Notes: generated by a model not told the origin, from the sequence alone. A DNA stretch of 14,479 bases from an uncultured Paenibacillaceae bacterium (GCA_937957685.1 CALGAO010000054.1:1-14479), one strand, 5' to 3'. Shown: positions 1 through 6,794, counted from the first letter of the stretch. Program-made: numbers and translations.

Positions 1-72
1 ACGGTGGGGAACAATGAGCCGTCGAACGTCTGAAATCGAGTAGGAGGGAGCGGCTAGCCCCCGTCCTCTCAC

Positions 73-105
73 ACCACCTGGCATGCGGGTCCGCACCAGG
101 CGGTT
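73..105 (-). other. Group II intron domain V
   Basis: On the minus strand a 9-bp stem (ACCGCCTGG with CCAGGTGGT, one G-U pair) is followed by a 2-nt bulge and a short upper stem TGCG/CGCA around a GACC tetraloop. This is the size and shape of catalytic domain V, with the CGC form of the triad in the lower stem. It lies directly after the RT stop codon (69-71) and before domain VI (about 37-66). The catalytic RNA core therefore looks intact even though the protein is not. Confidence 0.8.
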
Positions 106-1408
106 CCAAAAGGTTGACGAAGTTCCATATAGCGAGAAAGCATGCTTTTCAGCCCTTTCGCTTCCCAATAGGAAGTCGGAAGGGCGTTATTGATGTTCCG
201 GGACATTTCCCATGGCCCACGCCGGGAGTTGGCCATAACGAGGCATGCCCATTCGGGGACCCCCAACGCCCGAAGTCCCGGATTTGGGTTCTCACCCGTT
301 TCCATTGCTTCCATAGGCACATCCTCAGTCTCCGCCTCATTCATTGGTCGAATCGTTCACAGTGGGTCTTCATGGAAGCCAGCCGGAAATAGCTGACCCA
401 TCCCATGGTGTACTGGTTCAGTCTCCGGATTCTTTCCTCCATCGGCATCGAACGGGAGCGATTCGTGATCTCCCTCACCCTCTCCTTGAATCGGGAGATG
501 GTTTTCGGGGCGATCCGGATCGTCACCTCTTTGTTCGACAGAAAGCTGAAGCCCAGAAATTTTCGTTTCCACGGGCGATCTACCGCGCTCTTGTCCCGGT
601 TCACCTTCAGTTTCAGCTTCCCCTCCAGAAAGCGAATCACCGATTCCATGACACGTTCTCCGGCACGCCTGCTGGCCACAAAGATATTGCAGTCATCTGC
701 ATAGCGGACGAACTTCAGCCCGCGTCGGGTTAGTCCCTTGTCCAGATCGTCCAGCAGGATGTTCGCCAAAAGCGGGCTCAGCGGTCCGCCTTGCGGCGTT
801 CCCTCCTCCGTCCTCTGACACACCCCGTTGACCTTGACTCCGGCATTCAGGTATGCACGGATCAGTTTCAGGACACGCTTGTCCTTCACTCTCCTTGCTA
901 CCCTTGCCATGAGCATGTCGTGATTCACCCGGTCAAAGAACTTTTCCAGATCGATGTCCACCACCCATCTGTAGCCATCACGGATGTACCGTTGTGCCTG
1001 GAGTACGGCGTCATGCGCTCGCTTCCCCAGTCTGAAACCGTAACTGTACCATGAGAAGTGAGCGTCAAAGATCGGGTCCATCACTTGCAGCAGGGCTTGC
1101 TGGAGCAGCCGGTCCATCACGGTCGGGATTCCCAACAGTCTTACGCCGCCTCCGGGTTTGGGGATTCCACCCGTTTGACTGGTGCAGGTCTGTAGATTCC
1201 TGCGAGGAGTTCCATTTTCACTCGTTCCCTGTGTGTATTCAGGTAAGCTTGTAGCTGTTCAACCGTTACTCCGTCCACACCGGGTGCTCCTCCGTTTCGG
1301 ACCACTCGCTTGTAAGCAAGAGGTTGTCCCTCTCCAGCATTCGTTCCAGCAAGTCGCCATGGTCTTCGCGAGAGGAAGGGGCGATTTGTGCCGGTGAAGA
1401 ACTCGGCG

Positions 1409-1497
1409 CGTGCGTCTCCCTTGCGGCTTCACTCGTCGTGTTCTGTGCGGATCTGCTTAAGCAGCTCCCGGTGCGTGCGTCTCCCTTGCGGCTTCAC
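1409..1497. repeat. 24-bp direct repeat inside the intron
   Basis: Two identical 24-bp copies beginning cgtgcgtctccc lie at 1409-1432 and 1474-1497, 65 bp apart, in the region encoding the RT N-terminus. Similarity does not continue beyond the 24 bp, so this is not a simple tandem duplication. The 65-bp offset is not a multiple of three, and the RT N-terminal frame stops just after the first copy in the reading direction. The repeat is probably linked to the loss of frame. The spacer holds the 12-bp palindrome CTGCTTAAGCAG. Confidence 0.7.
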
Positions 1498-1977
1498 CGC
1501 TACTCCCTGTTGGCAGCTCCCTTTCGGGATATTCGGCTGTCTTCGCTCTTCACGCGAACGCATCGGTTTCCTCTCTCCTTTCGGTTCGGCCCTTCCGCTT
1601 TCCGGCGTCCCGTACTCGCGTACTATGGCCTCTGCTGACTCCTGCGGATTCAGCGCAGCCTCCTGGCTGCGGTTACGAAGTCACTTCGCGTATTCCGCAG
1701 GCCTCCCCAGATAAGAGCGTCATCTTTCCTCCCGCGGTCACCGGAGTTTACAGCACTAGCCCTTGGCGCCTTTGGATTTCGTCATGTTGTGGTGACTCAT
1801 CCGACTAGCCCTGCCTCGGATCCAGTTCGTGTACCTTGACCCATGCGTTTGCCTTCGGCTTCCTTCAGATTCAGCCTCGCGGCTGACACCCTTGCCTTAG
1901 GCTAATGGCAGGCGCTCGCCAGCCCCCATTCCGAATTTTCACCGTAGAGATGACGCCCATGCTGGGCGTACGCATAT

Positions 1978-2009
1978 AAGCTCCCCATATCCGCAGACAT
2001 GGGGAGCTT
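1978..2009 (-). terminator. Terminator hairpin, IIC intron target
   Basis: Perfect 11-bp stem (AAGCTCCCCAT / ATGGGGAGCTT) with a 10-nt loop, 47 bases after the stop codon of the 2057-2890 gene on the minus strand. The T-tract expected on the minus strand is not there: the stem is followed by ATATGC and then the intron start at 1971. A T-run (ACTCTTTTTT) lies on the plus-strand side, so the hairpin could also act in that direction. I read it as the original terminator of the phosphatase gene, used as the landing site of the intron. Confidence 0.72.
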
Positions 2010-2056
2010 AACTCTTTTTTCCGTATAACCGATCATATATCGGGCATAAGGTGCGA

Positions 2057-2890
2057 TTACTCCTTCAGGTAGCCCAACAGCTCATCGTGAATATGGCCAT
2101 TCGTGGCCACCACATCACGCACCGTCAGAGAGTAGGGATTGCCGCCCAGATCGCTCACGCGGCCGCCCGCTTCCTGCACGAGCAGGATGCCCGCAGCCGT
2201 ATCCCAGGCGTTCAGATTCGGATCCCAGAAGCCACTCAGTCTGCCCGCAGCCACATAAGCAAGGTTCAGGGCTGCCGAGCCGGATATCCGCAGGTTCCGC
2301 ACCCTCGGCACGATCCCCATAACCTTCTGCGGGTGCCAGCCCGTGTTCATCGTCGAGGGGAAGTCCGTTGCCACCAGGCCGTCCGCCAGACGCTGCTCCT
2401 GCGAAACCTTCAGCCTGCGCCTCTTCAGATAGGCGCCTTCCCCCTTCTCGCCCACGAACATCTCGTCATGCATCGGATCGTAGATGACGCCGGCGACCAC
2501 CTCGCCATGATGCGCCAGTGCGATCGATATGCTGAAGAAAGGATAGCCATGCACGAAATTCGTCGTCCCGTCGATCGGATCGATGATCCACAGATATTCC
2601 TCATCCTTCAGCCGCTCGATGGCTTGTCTGGATGCCTCCACGCCCGGAGGGACGCTCTCTTCGCCGAGAAATGCGTGCTCCGGAAAGTAGGTCTTCAGCA
2701 GATTCCGGATGAGCAGCTCGGCGCCCTTGTCCACTTCCGTCACGAGATCGTGCGCGGAGGTCTTGAGCATCAGGTTGTCAACGTCCCCCAACTTCGACCT
2801 GATCCATTCGCCGGCCTTGGCCGCCGCATTCACCGCAACTGCCACCGGACTCTTGCCGCCGATGGACGTGTACGATGTGTTGCCAGACAT
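2057..2890 (-). CDS. Inositol monophosphatase family protein (downstream paralog)
   Basis: A 277-residue member of the IMPase/SuhB family of Mg2+-dependent, Li+-sensitive phosphatases, presumably cytoplasmic, which remove phosphate from inositol phosphates or related small substrates. Metal-site motifs are intact: GEES at 76-79, WIIDPIDGTTNF at 101-112 (Asp104, Asp107) and NAWDTAAG at 227-234 (Asp230). Length is typical of the family. ATG at 2890 follows GGGAGTGGAG at good spacing. The gene lies 144 bp behind a close paralog (3035-3856), about 75-80% identical by eye, and shares its RBS neighbourhood, so the pair arose by tandem duplication. Differences cluster around residues 170-185: this copy has VATDFPSTMN where the paralog has LATGFPPKIG, next to the usual family G-F-P motif. 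Substrate cannot be told from sequence; fructose-1,6-bisphosphate or PAP phosphatase activity is possible. Confidence 0.93.
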   Translation of the reverse strand: MSGNTSYTSIGGKSPVAVAVNAAAKAGEWIRSKLGDVDNLMLKTSAHDLVTEVDKGAELLIRNLLKTYFPEHAFLGEESVPPGVEASRQAIERLKDEEYLWIIDPIDGTTNFVHGYPFFSISIALAHHGEVVAGVIYDPMHDEMFVGEKGEGAYLKRRRLKVSQEQRLADGLVATDFPSTMNTGWHPQKVMGIVPRVRNLRISGSAALNLAYVAAGRLSGFWDPNLNAWDTAAGILLVQEAGGRVSDLGGNPYSLTVRDVVATNGHIHDELLGYLKE

Positions 2891-2994
2891 TGATTCTCCA
2901 CTCCCTTATGCAATCGATCATGAACCACTCTCGTCGTATCACGGAGCCAGCATGTCTCTCGCTGCAGATGATCGCAGGCAGGAGGACAGCGAGC

Positions 2995-3028
2995 GGCGCA
3001 GAAGATCATCCGATGCATCCTCTGCGCC
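2995..3028. repeat. Intercistronic inverted repeat
   Basis: Perfect 8-bp inverted repeat GGCGCAGA / TCTGCGCC with an 18-nt loop, beginning 7 nt beyond the stop codon of the 3035-3856 gene. No T-run follows on either strand, so a classical intrinsic terminator is unlikely. It could attenuate or stabilise the mRNA between the two phosphatase genes. Confidence 0.5.
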
Positions 3029-3034
3029 ACTTCA

Positions 3035-3856
3035 TCAATCGCGAACGTATGCCAGCAGTTCGTCGTGAATCAGGCCGTTCGTCGCCGCCACGCCCCTGAC
3101 CGTCAGGGTATATGGACCGCCCTCGAGATCGCTCACGCGGCCGCCCGCTTCCTGCACGAGCAGGATGCCCGCCGCCAGGTCCCAGGCGTTCAGGTTCGGC
3201 TCCCAGAACCCGCTCAGTCTGCCGGCCGCCACATAAGCGAGGTGCAAGGCTGCCGAACCCGTCGTGCGCACGCTGCGCACCTTCGGCACGATCCCTGCCA
3301 CCTTCTGCGTATGCCACTCACCGATCTTCGGCGGAAAGCCGGTTGCCAGCAGGCTGCCCGCCAGATGCTGCTCCTGCGAGACCTGGAGCCTGCGGCCCCT
3401 CAGATAAGCTCCCTTGCCCTTCTCACCGACGAACATCTCATCACGAATCGGATCGTAGATGATGCCGGCGACCAGTTCCCCGCGATGCGCCAGACCGATC
3501 GACACGCAGAAGAACGGAAACCCGTGCACGAAATTCGTCGTCCCGTCGATCGGATCGATGATCCACAGGTACTCCTCATCCTTCAGCCGCTCGATGGCTT
3601 GCCTGGACGCCTCCGCTCCCGGCGGAACGCTCTCCTCGCCAAGGAAGGCATGATCGGGGAAGTAGGTTTTCAGCAAATTTCTGATCAGCAGCTCGGCCCC
3701 TTTGTCCACTTCCGTGACCAGGTCCTGTTCCGATGTTTTGAGCGTCAGGCTTTCGTAATCGCCAAGCTTCGTCTTGATCCATTCGCCGGCCTTCGCCGCC
3801 GCATTCACCGCGACTGCCACCGGGCTCTTGCCGATGATAGACGTGTTGCCAGTCAT
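3035..3856 (-). CDS. Inositol monophosphatase family protein (upstream paralog)
   Basis: A 273-residue IMPase/SuhB-family phosphatase, the first of a tandem pair. The Mg2+-binding motifs are complete: GEES at 73-76, IIDPIDGTTNF at 99-109 (Asp101, Asp104) and NAWDLAAG at 223-230 (Asp226). It keeps the more usual ATGFPP segment near 171, so it may be nearer the ancestral activity than the downstream copy. ATG at 3856 follows AGGAGGAGTGGAGAA, a very strong ribosome binding site. It lies 83 bp downstream of the TSUP transporter gene with no terminator visible between, so co-transcription is likely; a weak separate promoter is also possible (3893-3920). TSUP proteins often move sulfur oxyanions and some IMPase relatives (CysQ) hydrolyse PAP, so a sulfur link is conceivable, but this is inference only. 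Confidence 0.94.
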   Translation of the reverse strand: MTGNTSIIGKSPVAVAVNAAAKAGEWIKTKLGDYESLTLKTSEQDLVTEVDKGAELLIRNLLKTYFPDHAFLGEESVPPGAEASRQAIERLKDEEYLWIIDPIDGTTNFVHGFPFFCVSIGLAHRGELVAGIIYDPIRDEMFVGEKGKGAYLRGRRLQVSQEQHLAGSLLATGFPPKIGEWHTQKVAGIVPKVRSVRTTGSAALHLAYVAAGRLSGFWEPNLNAWDLAAGILLVQEAGGRVSDLEGGPYTLTVRGVAATNGLIHDELLAYVRD

Positions 3857-3892
3857 GTTTCTCCACTCCTCCTATATATTCGAGCATTACTC

Positions 3893-3920
3893 TCTATATG
3901 ACCTATCAGATAAAACCCAA
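3893..3920 (-). promoter_or_regulatory. Possible weak sigma-A promoter for the phosphatase pair
   Basis: On the minus strand TTGGGT (3915-3920), a 16-bp spacer and TATAGA (3893-3898) lie about 37 bp ahead of the ATG at 3856. The -35 is a poor match and the spacer is short, so this is tentative. Confidence 0.28.
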
Positions 3921-3939
3921 CCAACCACAGCCCACTGTT

Positions 3940-4761
3940 TCAGGACATCAGACTCGACAGGATCATGCGGCATGCGATGAACAGCAGGGCGAAGCGAAGC
4001 ACCCACAGCAGCACCCGGCTGCTCAAGCGCCGTGCGATCCTTGCGCCGAGCCATCCGCCGACGAGTGCGCCAGGGATGAGAAAAGCCGCGCTTGGCCAAT
4101 CGATCTCACCCAGATAGATGTGCGTGGCGCTGCCGATGATCGCCGACCAGAAGATGACGAACATCGATGTCGCGGATGCGATATGAGGTGGAAATCCGTA
4201 CAGCAGCACCATAGCCGGAACGAACAGCGAGCCGCCGCCGATCCCGAACAATCCGGAGATGAGACCGACCGCCAGGCCAATCAACACCGCGCTCCACCAG
4301 TTATAGCCATAGTTCCATGTTCGGCCGTCAGGCTCGACATAGGTGCGTTTGATCGCCCAGTCCACCTGCAGCGGCTTCAGCCTGTTCTTCACCATCATCA
4401 GGATCGCCATCAGCAGCATGAATACACCGAAGCCCAGTTCAAACGCCGGACCTTCAAACACATTCGTCAGCGAGGCGCCAAGGATCGAGGATGGCGCGCT
4501 GATGAGTGTGAATAGCCAGCCGGTTCTATAGTCAATCATCCGTTGGCGAATATAGGATATTGTAGAGGACAAGCCGGTGAATATCAGCATCGTCAGCGAA
4601 GTGCCAACGGCGATCGTCGCCGGCATCGCTTCACCCAGCAGCGGTTCGGACAGGATCAGCAACGCGGGCACCACGAGGAATCCGCCGCCGAGTCCGATCA
4701 GGCTGCCCATGATGGCAGCGAGCAAACCGATGACAAAGAGGGAACTGTATCCTAATATCAT
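3940..4761 (-). CDS. TSUP (TauE/SafE) family membrane transporter
   Basis: A 273-residue integral membrane protein of the TSUP/COG0730 family, whose members export or import sulfite, sulfonates and related anions. It has two homologous halves, each opening with a glycine-rich motif: GLGGGFLVVPALL in the first and GIGGGSLFVPAMVLL in the second. A polar linker (about NRLKPLQVDWAIKRTYV) separates them; around eight hydrophobic segments are visible. I place the start at ATG 4761 (MILGYSSLF), 6 nt after AGGAG. An in-frame ATG further upstream at 4815 is less likely, because an extended -10 promoter element (4796-4804) would put transcription start inside that extension. The gene precedes the two phosphatase genes and probably heads their transcript. 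The substrate cannot be assigned; the sulfur annotation is by family only. Confidence 0.9.
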   Translation of the reverse strand: MILGYSSLFVIGLLAAIMGSLIGLGGGFLVVPALLILSEPLLGEAMPATIAVGTSLTMLIFTGLSSTISYIRQRMIDYRTGWLFTLISAPSSILGASLTNVFEGPAFELGFGVFMLLMAILMMVKNRLKPLQVDWAIKRTYVEPDGRTWNYGYNWWSAVLIGLAVGLISGLFGIGGGSLFVPAMVLLYGFPPHIASATSMFVIFWSAIIGSATHIYLGEIDWPSAAFLIPGALVGGWLGARIARRLSSRVLLWVLRFALLFIACRMILSSLMS

Positions 4762-4795
4762 GGTGTCTCCTATCGTTAAGCGTGACTTCAGTGAC

Positions 4796-4804
4796 ATTTT
4801 ACCA
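4796..4804 (-). promoter_or_regulatory. Extended -10 promoter element of the TSUP gene
   Basis: The minus strand reads TGGTAAAAT, a match to the extended -10 form TGnTATAAT, about 28 nt of leader ahead of ATG 4761. No convincing -35 is present, which fits an extended -10 promoter. It supports the shorter start of the transporter. Confidence 0.42.
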
Positions 4805-4870
4805 TAAATCATCAAGATGCGATATGTTCATACATCCCCCGATCGGCCCGATCTGCCAGGCAAACTGCTT

Positions 4871-5866
4871 TCATCCTCTCACCAGCACGCTCGACTGGTC
4901 AATCAGCTCGATCCCGTCCGCGCCTTTCAGATCGTCCATCAGCCTGAACAACGCATCATCCTTGCGCTTGGCCTCGATCATCACGTCCAGCTGCGGCGTC
5001 ATCGCCGCCACGTCGCGCAGGAACGGCAGGATGTCTGACAGCTCGACGTAATCGGCATGCGCCCGGGGGTCATGTTCGCTTTTCGGACTGGAGATATGAA
5101 TCTTGGGCGGCAGCTTGTCAGGAACGTACGGCGAGTTTGACCAGGTATCCAGGATTCGCGGCCACAGTTGGGTTGCCGAGTCGCCGTTTCCGTTCACGAT
5201 GTGGTGATGGAGATCCAGCACCATGGGCACGCCCAGCTGCTCGCAGACTTGCAGGGTTTCAAGTGCCATATAGGTCTTGTCGTCATTCTCCAGGGTGATC
5301 CTCCGTCTGAGACGCTCGTCCATCGCGTTGAACTGATCGCAGAAGCGGACCAGCGCCTTCTCCCGGTCTCCGTAGGTGCCGCCGATATGAATATTCAGCC
5401 GCGCCCGGTCATCGAGCCCCATCGCCTCCAGCATGCGGACATGGTAGTCCAGCGTCAGCAGGGAGCTGGCGAGCACCTCGGCGCGCGGCGTGCTGAGGAC
5501 GGTGAAATGATCGGGGTGGAAGCTCACCCTCATATCATGCTTCTTCACATAATCGCCCAGCTCGGCGAAGGCCGGGGCAAGCGCCGGGAACGGGTCCCAG
5601 CCGCGCAGCATCTCATGTCCGTACAGCGGGATGATCTTGGAGGAGAATCGGAACAGATGAATCTCATGCCCCACATTATGACGCAACAGACGCAGGCAAT
5701 TATGGATATTCTCCGCCGCCAACCATTCCAGCCGGCGAATCGCCGCCTCCCGATCCTCCAGTTTCCTGAAGTTCGTCGCCGTCATCGTTCGCGATGGCGA
5801 TGCATTCTCCAAGAATACGGACATCGCCACATAGCCGAAGCGGACCAGCATCCGATCACCGGCCAT
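4871..5866 (-). CDS. uvsE: UV DNA damage endonuclease UvsE
   Basis: A 331-residue UVDE-type endonuclease that nicks DNA 5' of UV photoproducts, starting a repair route independent of UvrABC. It is a TIM-barrel metalloenzyme, and the expected metal and catalytic residues can be read in order: HPDH, NIHIGG, ITLENDD, DLHHH, KIHISSPK, DPRAHADY and IEAKRKDD, matching the His/Glu/Asp set of Thermus UVDE. The N-terminal RFGYVAMS and RFSSKIIPLYGH signatures are also present. I choose ATG 5866 because GGGAG lies 7 nt upstream. ATG 5851 (MLVRFGYVAMS) gives the usual family N-terminus and is the main alternative. GTG 5890 is poorer. A short ORF (5856-5954) with a stronger ribosome binding site overlaps the start. 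The neighbouring transporter gene begins 109 bp downstream. Confidence 0.94.
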   Translation of the reverse strand: MAGDRMLVRFGYVAMSVFLENASPSRTMTATNFRKLEDREAAIRRLEWLAAENIHNCLRLLRHNVGHEIHLFRFSSKIIPLYGHEMLRGWDPFPALAPAFAELGDYVKKHDMRVSFHPDHFTVLSTPRAEVLASSLLTLDYHVRMLEAMGLDDRARLNIHIGGTYGDREKALVRFCDQFNAMDERLRRRITLENDDKTYMALETLQVCEQLGVPMVLDLHHHIVNGNGDSATQLWPRILDTWSNSPYVPDKLPPKIHISSPKSEHDPRAHADYVELSDILPFLRDVAAMTPQLDVMIEAKRKDDALFRLMDDLKGADGIELIDQSSVLVRG

Positions 5867-5954
5867 GCGCCATCTCCCGCTGCCATGCACTCCACCTGAA
5901 GCAACGATTCGTCCAACCGTCCGGCTGATGCCACCTCAAGCATGTACGATGCAT
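5856..5954 (-). CDS. Possible 32-residue leader peptide before uvsE
   Basis: ATG at 5954 follows AGGAGG at 7-nt spacing, the best ribosome binding site in this part of the window, yet it opens only a 32-residue frame. The peptide starts MHRTCLRWHQPDGW and contains four Trp and two Cys. The frame differs from uvsE, overlaps both candidate uvsE starts at 5866 and 5890, and stops at 5856-5858, four bases before ATG 5851. Such an arrangement would give translational coupling or leader-peptide control. No homolog is recognised. The RBS and frame are seen; function is inference. Confidence 0.35.
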   Translation of the reverse strand: MHRTCLRWHQPDGWTNRCFRWSAWQREMAHGR

Positions 5955-6033
5955 ACGCGTTCCTCCTGTATAACCGGTCTATGTCTGGTTAGTATGGGGC
6001 ACAGGCTGCAGGGATATGCGAAGCTCCGTTCAC

Positions 6034-6068
6034 AAAAAAAAGACCGCCATCCTCAACAGACAGCAGTC
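6034..6068 (-). terminator. Intrinsic terminator on the minus strand
   Basis: The minus strand reads GACTGCTGTC, a 7-nt loop and GATGGCGGTC, a 10-bp stem with three G-U pairs, followed directly by eight T residues. It separates uvsE from whatever is transcribed above it. The nearest upstream gene on this strand is 6480-6794, about 410 nt away, with the 64-bp tandem array in between. Confidence 0.78.
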
Positions 6069-6152
6069 CTTATCCCGTTCAAACGCGTACAAGCAACTTC
6101 ATGAGCCTGCCCGAATGCCCATATAGAGCAGCGTCGATACCTACTCGCTCGT

Positions 6153-6403
6153 GTCACCGTCGCTTTCTTCCGTACGACCCGCACACATGTCCGTCAAGCG
6201 AACGGCGTCCGCTTATGTCACCGCCGCTTCCTCCCGTGCGACCCGCACACATGTCCGTCAAGCGAACGGCGTCCGCTTATGTCACCGCCGCTTCCTCCCA
6301 TGCAGCTCGCACACGTGTCTATCAAGCGAACGGCGTCCGCTTATGTCACCGCCGCTTCCTCCCGTGCGACCCGCGCACGTGTCCGTCAAGCGAACGGCGT
6401 CCG
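6153..6403. repeat. Four tandem copies of a 64-bp hairpin-bearing repeat
   Basis: Head-to-tail copies start at 6153, 6217, 6281 and 6345, each opening gtcaccg and, apart from the last, closing ccgcttat. Every unit has two dyads. One is aagcgaacg-g-cgtccgctt, where the single imperfect pair is A-C on the plus strand but G-U on the minus strand. The other is gtgcg-acc-cgcac. Copies 1 and 3 carry substitutions in the second dyad that also give G-U on the minus strand. Copy 4 carries one that favours the plus strand. The unit length is not a multiple of three, so it does not encode a repeat protein. It lies between the 6480 gene and the terminator at 6034. The gap 5955-6479 holds nothing else but that terminator and the 6417-6446 hairpin. 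Confidence 0.92.
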
Positions 6404-6416
6404 ACTGAGTCGCGTG

Positions 6417-6446
6417 CATGCTGTTTGCGTCGACCGGAACAGCATG
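6417..6446. repeat. Inverted repeat after the 6480-6794 gene
   Basis: Perfect 9-bp arms CATGCTGTT / AACAGCATG around a 12-nt loop, 33 nt beyond the stop codon of the minus-strand gene and just before the tandem array. No T-run follows on the minus strand, so it is not a clear terminator. Confidence 0.5.
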
Positions 6447-6479
6447 TGACCAACCTCGGCCATCGCCCGAACGGTCACG

Positions 6480-6794
6480 CTAGTTGTTGTTGAAATACAT
6501 CTCCGCTCCCAGCCTGGTGAGCAGCTCCGATTCCTCCGGCGTCAGCTTGCGCACGAGATCCATCTCGACCTTGGTCACTTCTTCACCCTGGAAATTGATC
6601 TCGGCGATGGAGGCGGTGATCAGTACGATCGCAACGGCCTCATTGTCCGGCGTATAGGCGATTGCCTTCTGCCCCGTCGGATAGATGCGGAAGCCACTCT
6701 TGATCATCGCCGTCTTGCCGTACTCGAGCAGATCATCGAGCTCCTTGATCGACTTGAACTTGCATACCGAATGAAATTCCGATGTGAAACCCAT
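6480..6794 (-). CDS. Small conserved-looking protein of unknown function
   Basis: A 104-residue soluble protein starting MGFTSEFHSVCKFKS and ending EMYFNNN. I do not recognise a named family. It has a mixed alpha/beta look: a short helix (IKELDDLLEYGKTA), then alternating strands (GFRIYPTG, AIAYTPDN, AVAIVLITAS, AEINFQG), then a helical tail (TPEESELLTRLGAEM). No signal peptide or membrane segment is visible. ATG 6794 is chosen because AGGAGG lies 8 nt upstream; an ATG at 6815 lies before that RBS and is unlikely. The intact frame, good RBS and protein-like composition support a real gene. Its transcript may run through the tandem array to the terminator at 6034. No partner gene is evident. 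Confidence 0.8.
   Translation of the reverse strand: MGFTSEFHSVCKFKSIKELDDLLEYGKTAMIKSGFRIYPTGQKAIAYTPDNEAVAIVLITASIAEINFQGEEVTKVEMDLVRKLTPEESELLTRLGAEMYFNNN

Larger units (their letters stand above)
69..1563 (-). pseudogene. ltrA: Group II intron reverse transcriptase/maturase, frameshifted
   Basis: Reverse transcriptase-maturase of the intron, which in intact form copies the intron and aids its splicing. The N-terminal start is ATG at 1563 (MRSREERRQPNIPKG), but this frame stops after about 44 residues. RT block 0/1 (NGGAPGVDGVTVEQLQ) is in another frame around 1290. The longest block, 341-1135, has DIDLEKFFDRVNHD, TPQGGPLSPLLANI, the catalytic YADD and the GWVSYFRLA maturase part. It then meets TGA at 341-343, where the family normally has Trp after FDQ. 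The C-terminus continues to 69 (CLVMANSRRGPW, WEAKGLKS, WCGPACQVV) after another frame change near 274. Compared with the family as I remember it, single bases are missing near 1165, 1315 and 274. The catalytic YADD is intact, so decay looks recent. A sequencing artefact is unlikely to explain the in-frame TGA. Confidence 0.88.
35..1971 (-). mobile_element. Degenerate group IIC intron with broken RT
   Basis: A self-splicing retroelement of the bacterial class C (B. halodurans B.h.I1-like) type, read on the minus strand from 1971 down to 35. The 5' end reads GTACGCCCAGC, close to the family start GTGYG but with A at position 3. Downstream comes the family-typical stretch TTAGCCTAAGGCAAGGGTGTC. 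The 3' end has a canonical domain V (73-105) and a domain VI ending CCTACTCGAT. The reverse transcriptase lies in domain IV and has no HNH endonuclease domain, as expected for class C. The 5' exon carries a terminator-like hairpin 6 nt upstream of the intron, the usual class C target. Seen directly: end motifs, RT reading blocks, hairpin. From family knowledge: class assignment. Exact ends are accurate to a few bases. The RT lesions make this copy non-autonomous; splicing with an RT supplied in trans cannot be excluded. Confidence 0.88.

Noticed and set aside
2051..3901. Long plus-strand open frames opposite the two phosphatase genes
   Set aside because: They mirror each other because the genes are duplicated, and they lack start signals and known domains.
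4762..4815. N-terminal extension of the TSUP protein to ATG 4815
   Set aside because: The better RBS is directly before ATG 4761, and the extended -10 element overlaps the extension.
6153..6403. CRISPR array
   Set aside because: The whole 64-bp unit is repeated without unique spacers, and no cas genes are nearby.
6101..6493. Open frames with repeated SVRPAH/VKRTASAYV-like segments on the plus strand
   Set aside because: The 64-bp unit is open in several frames and not a multiple of three, so the peptide repeats change frame. No ribosome binding site was seen.
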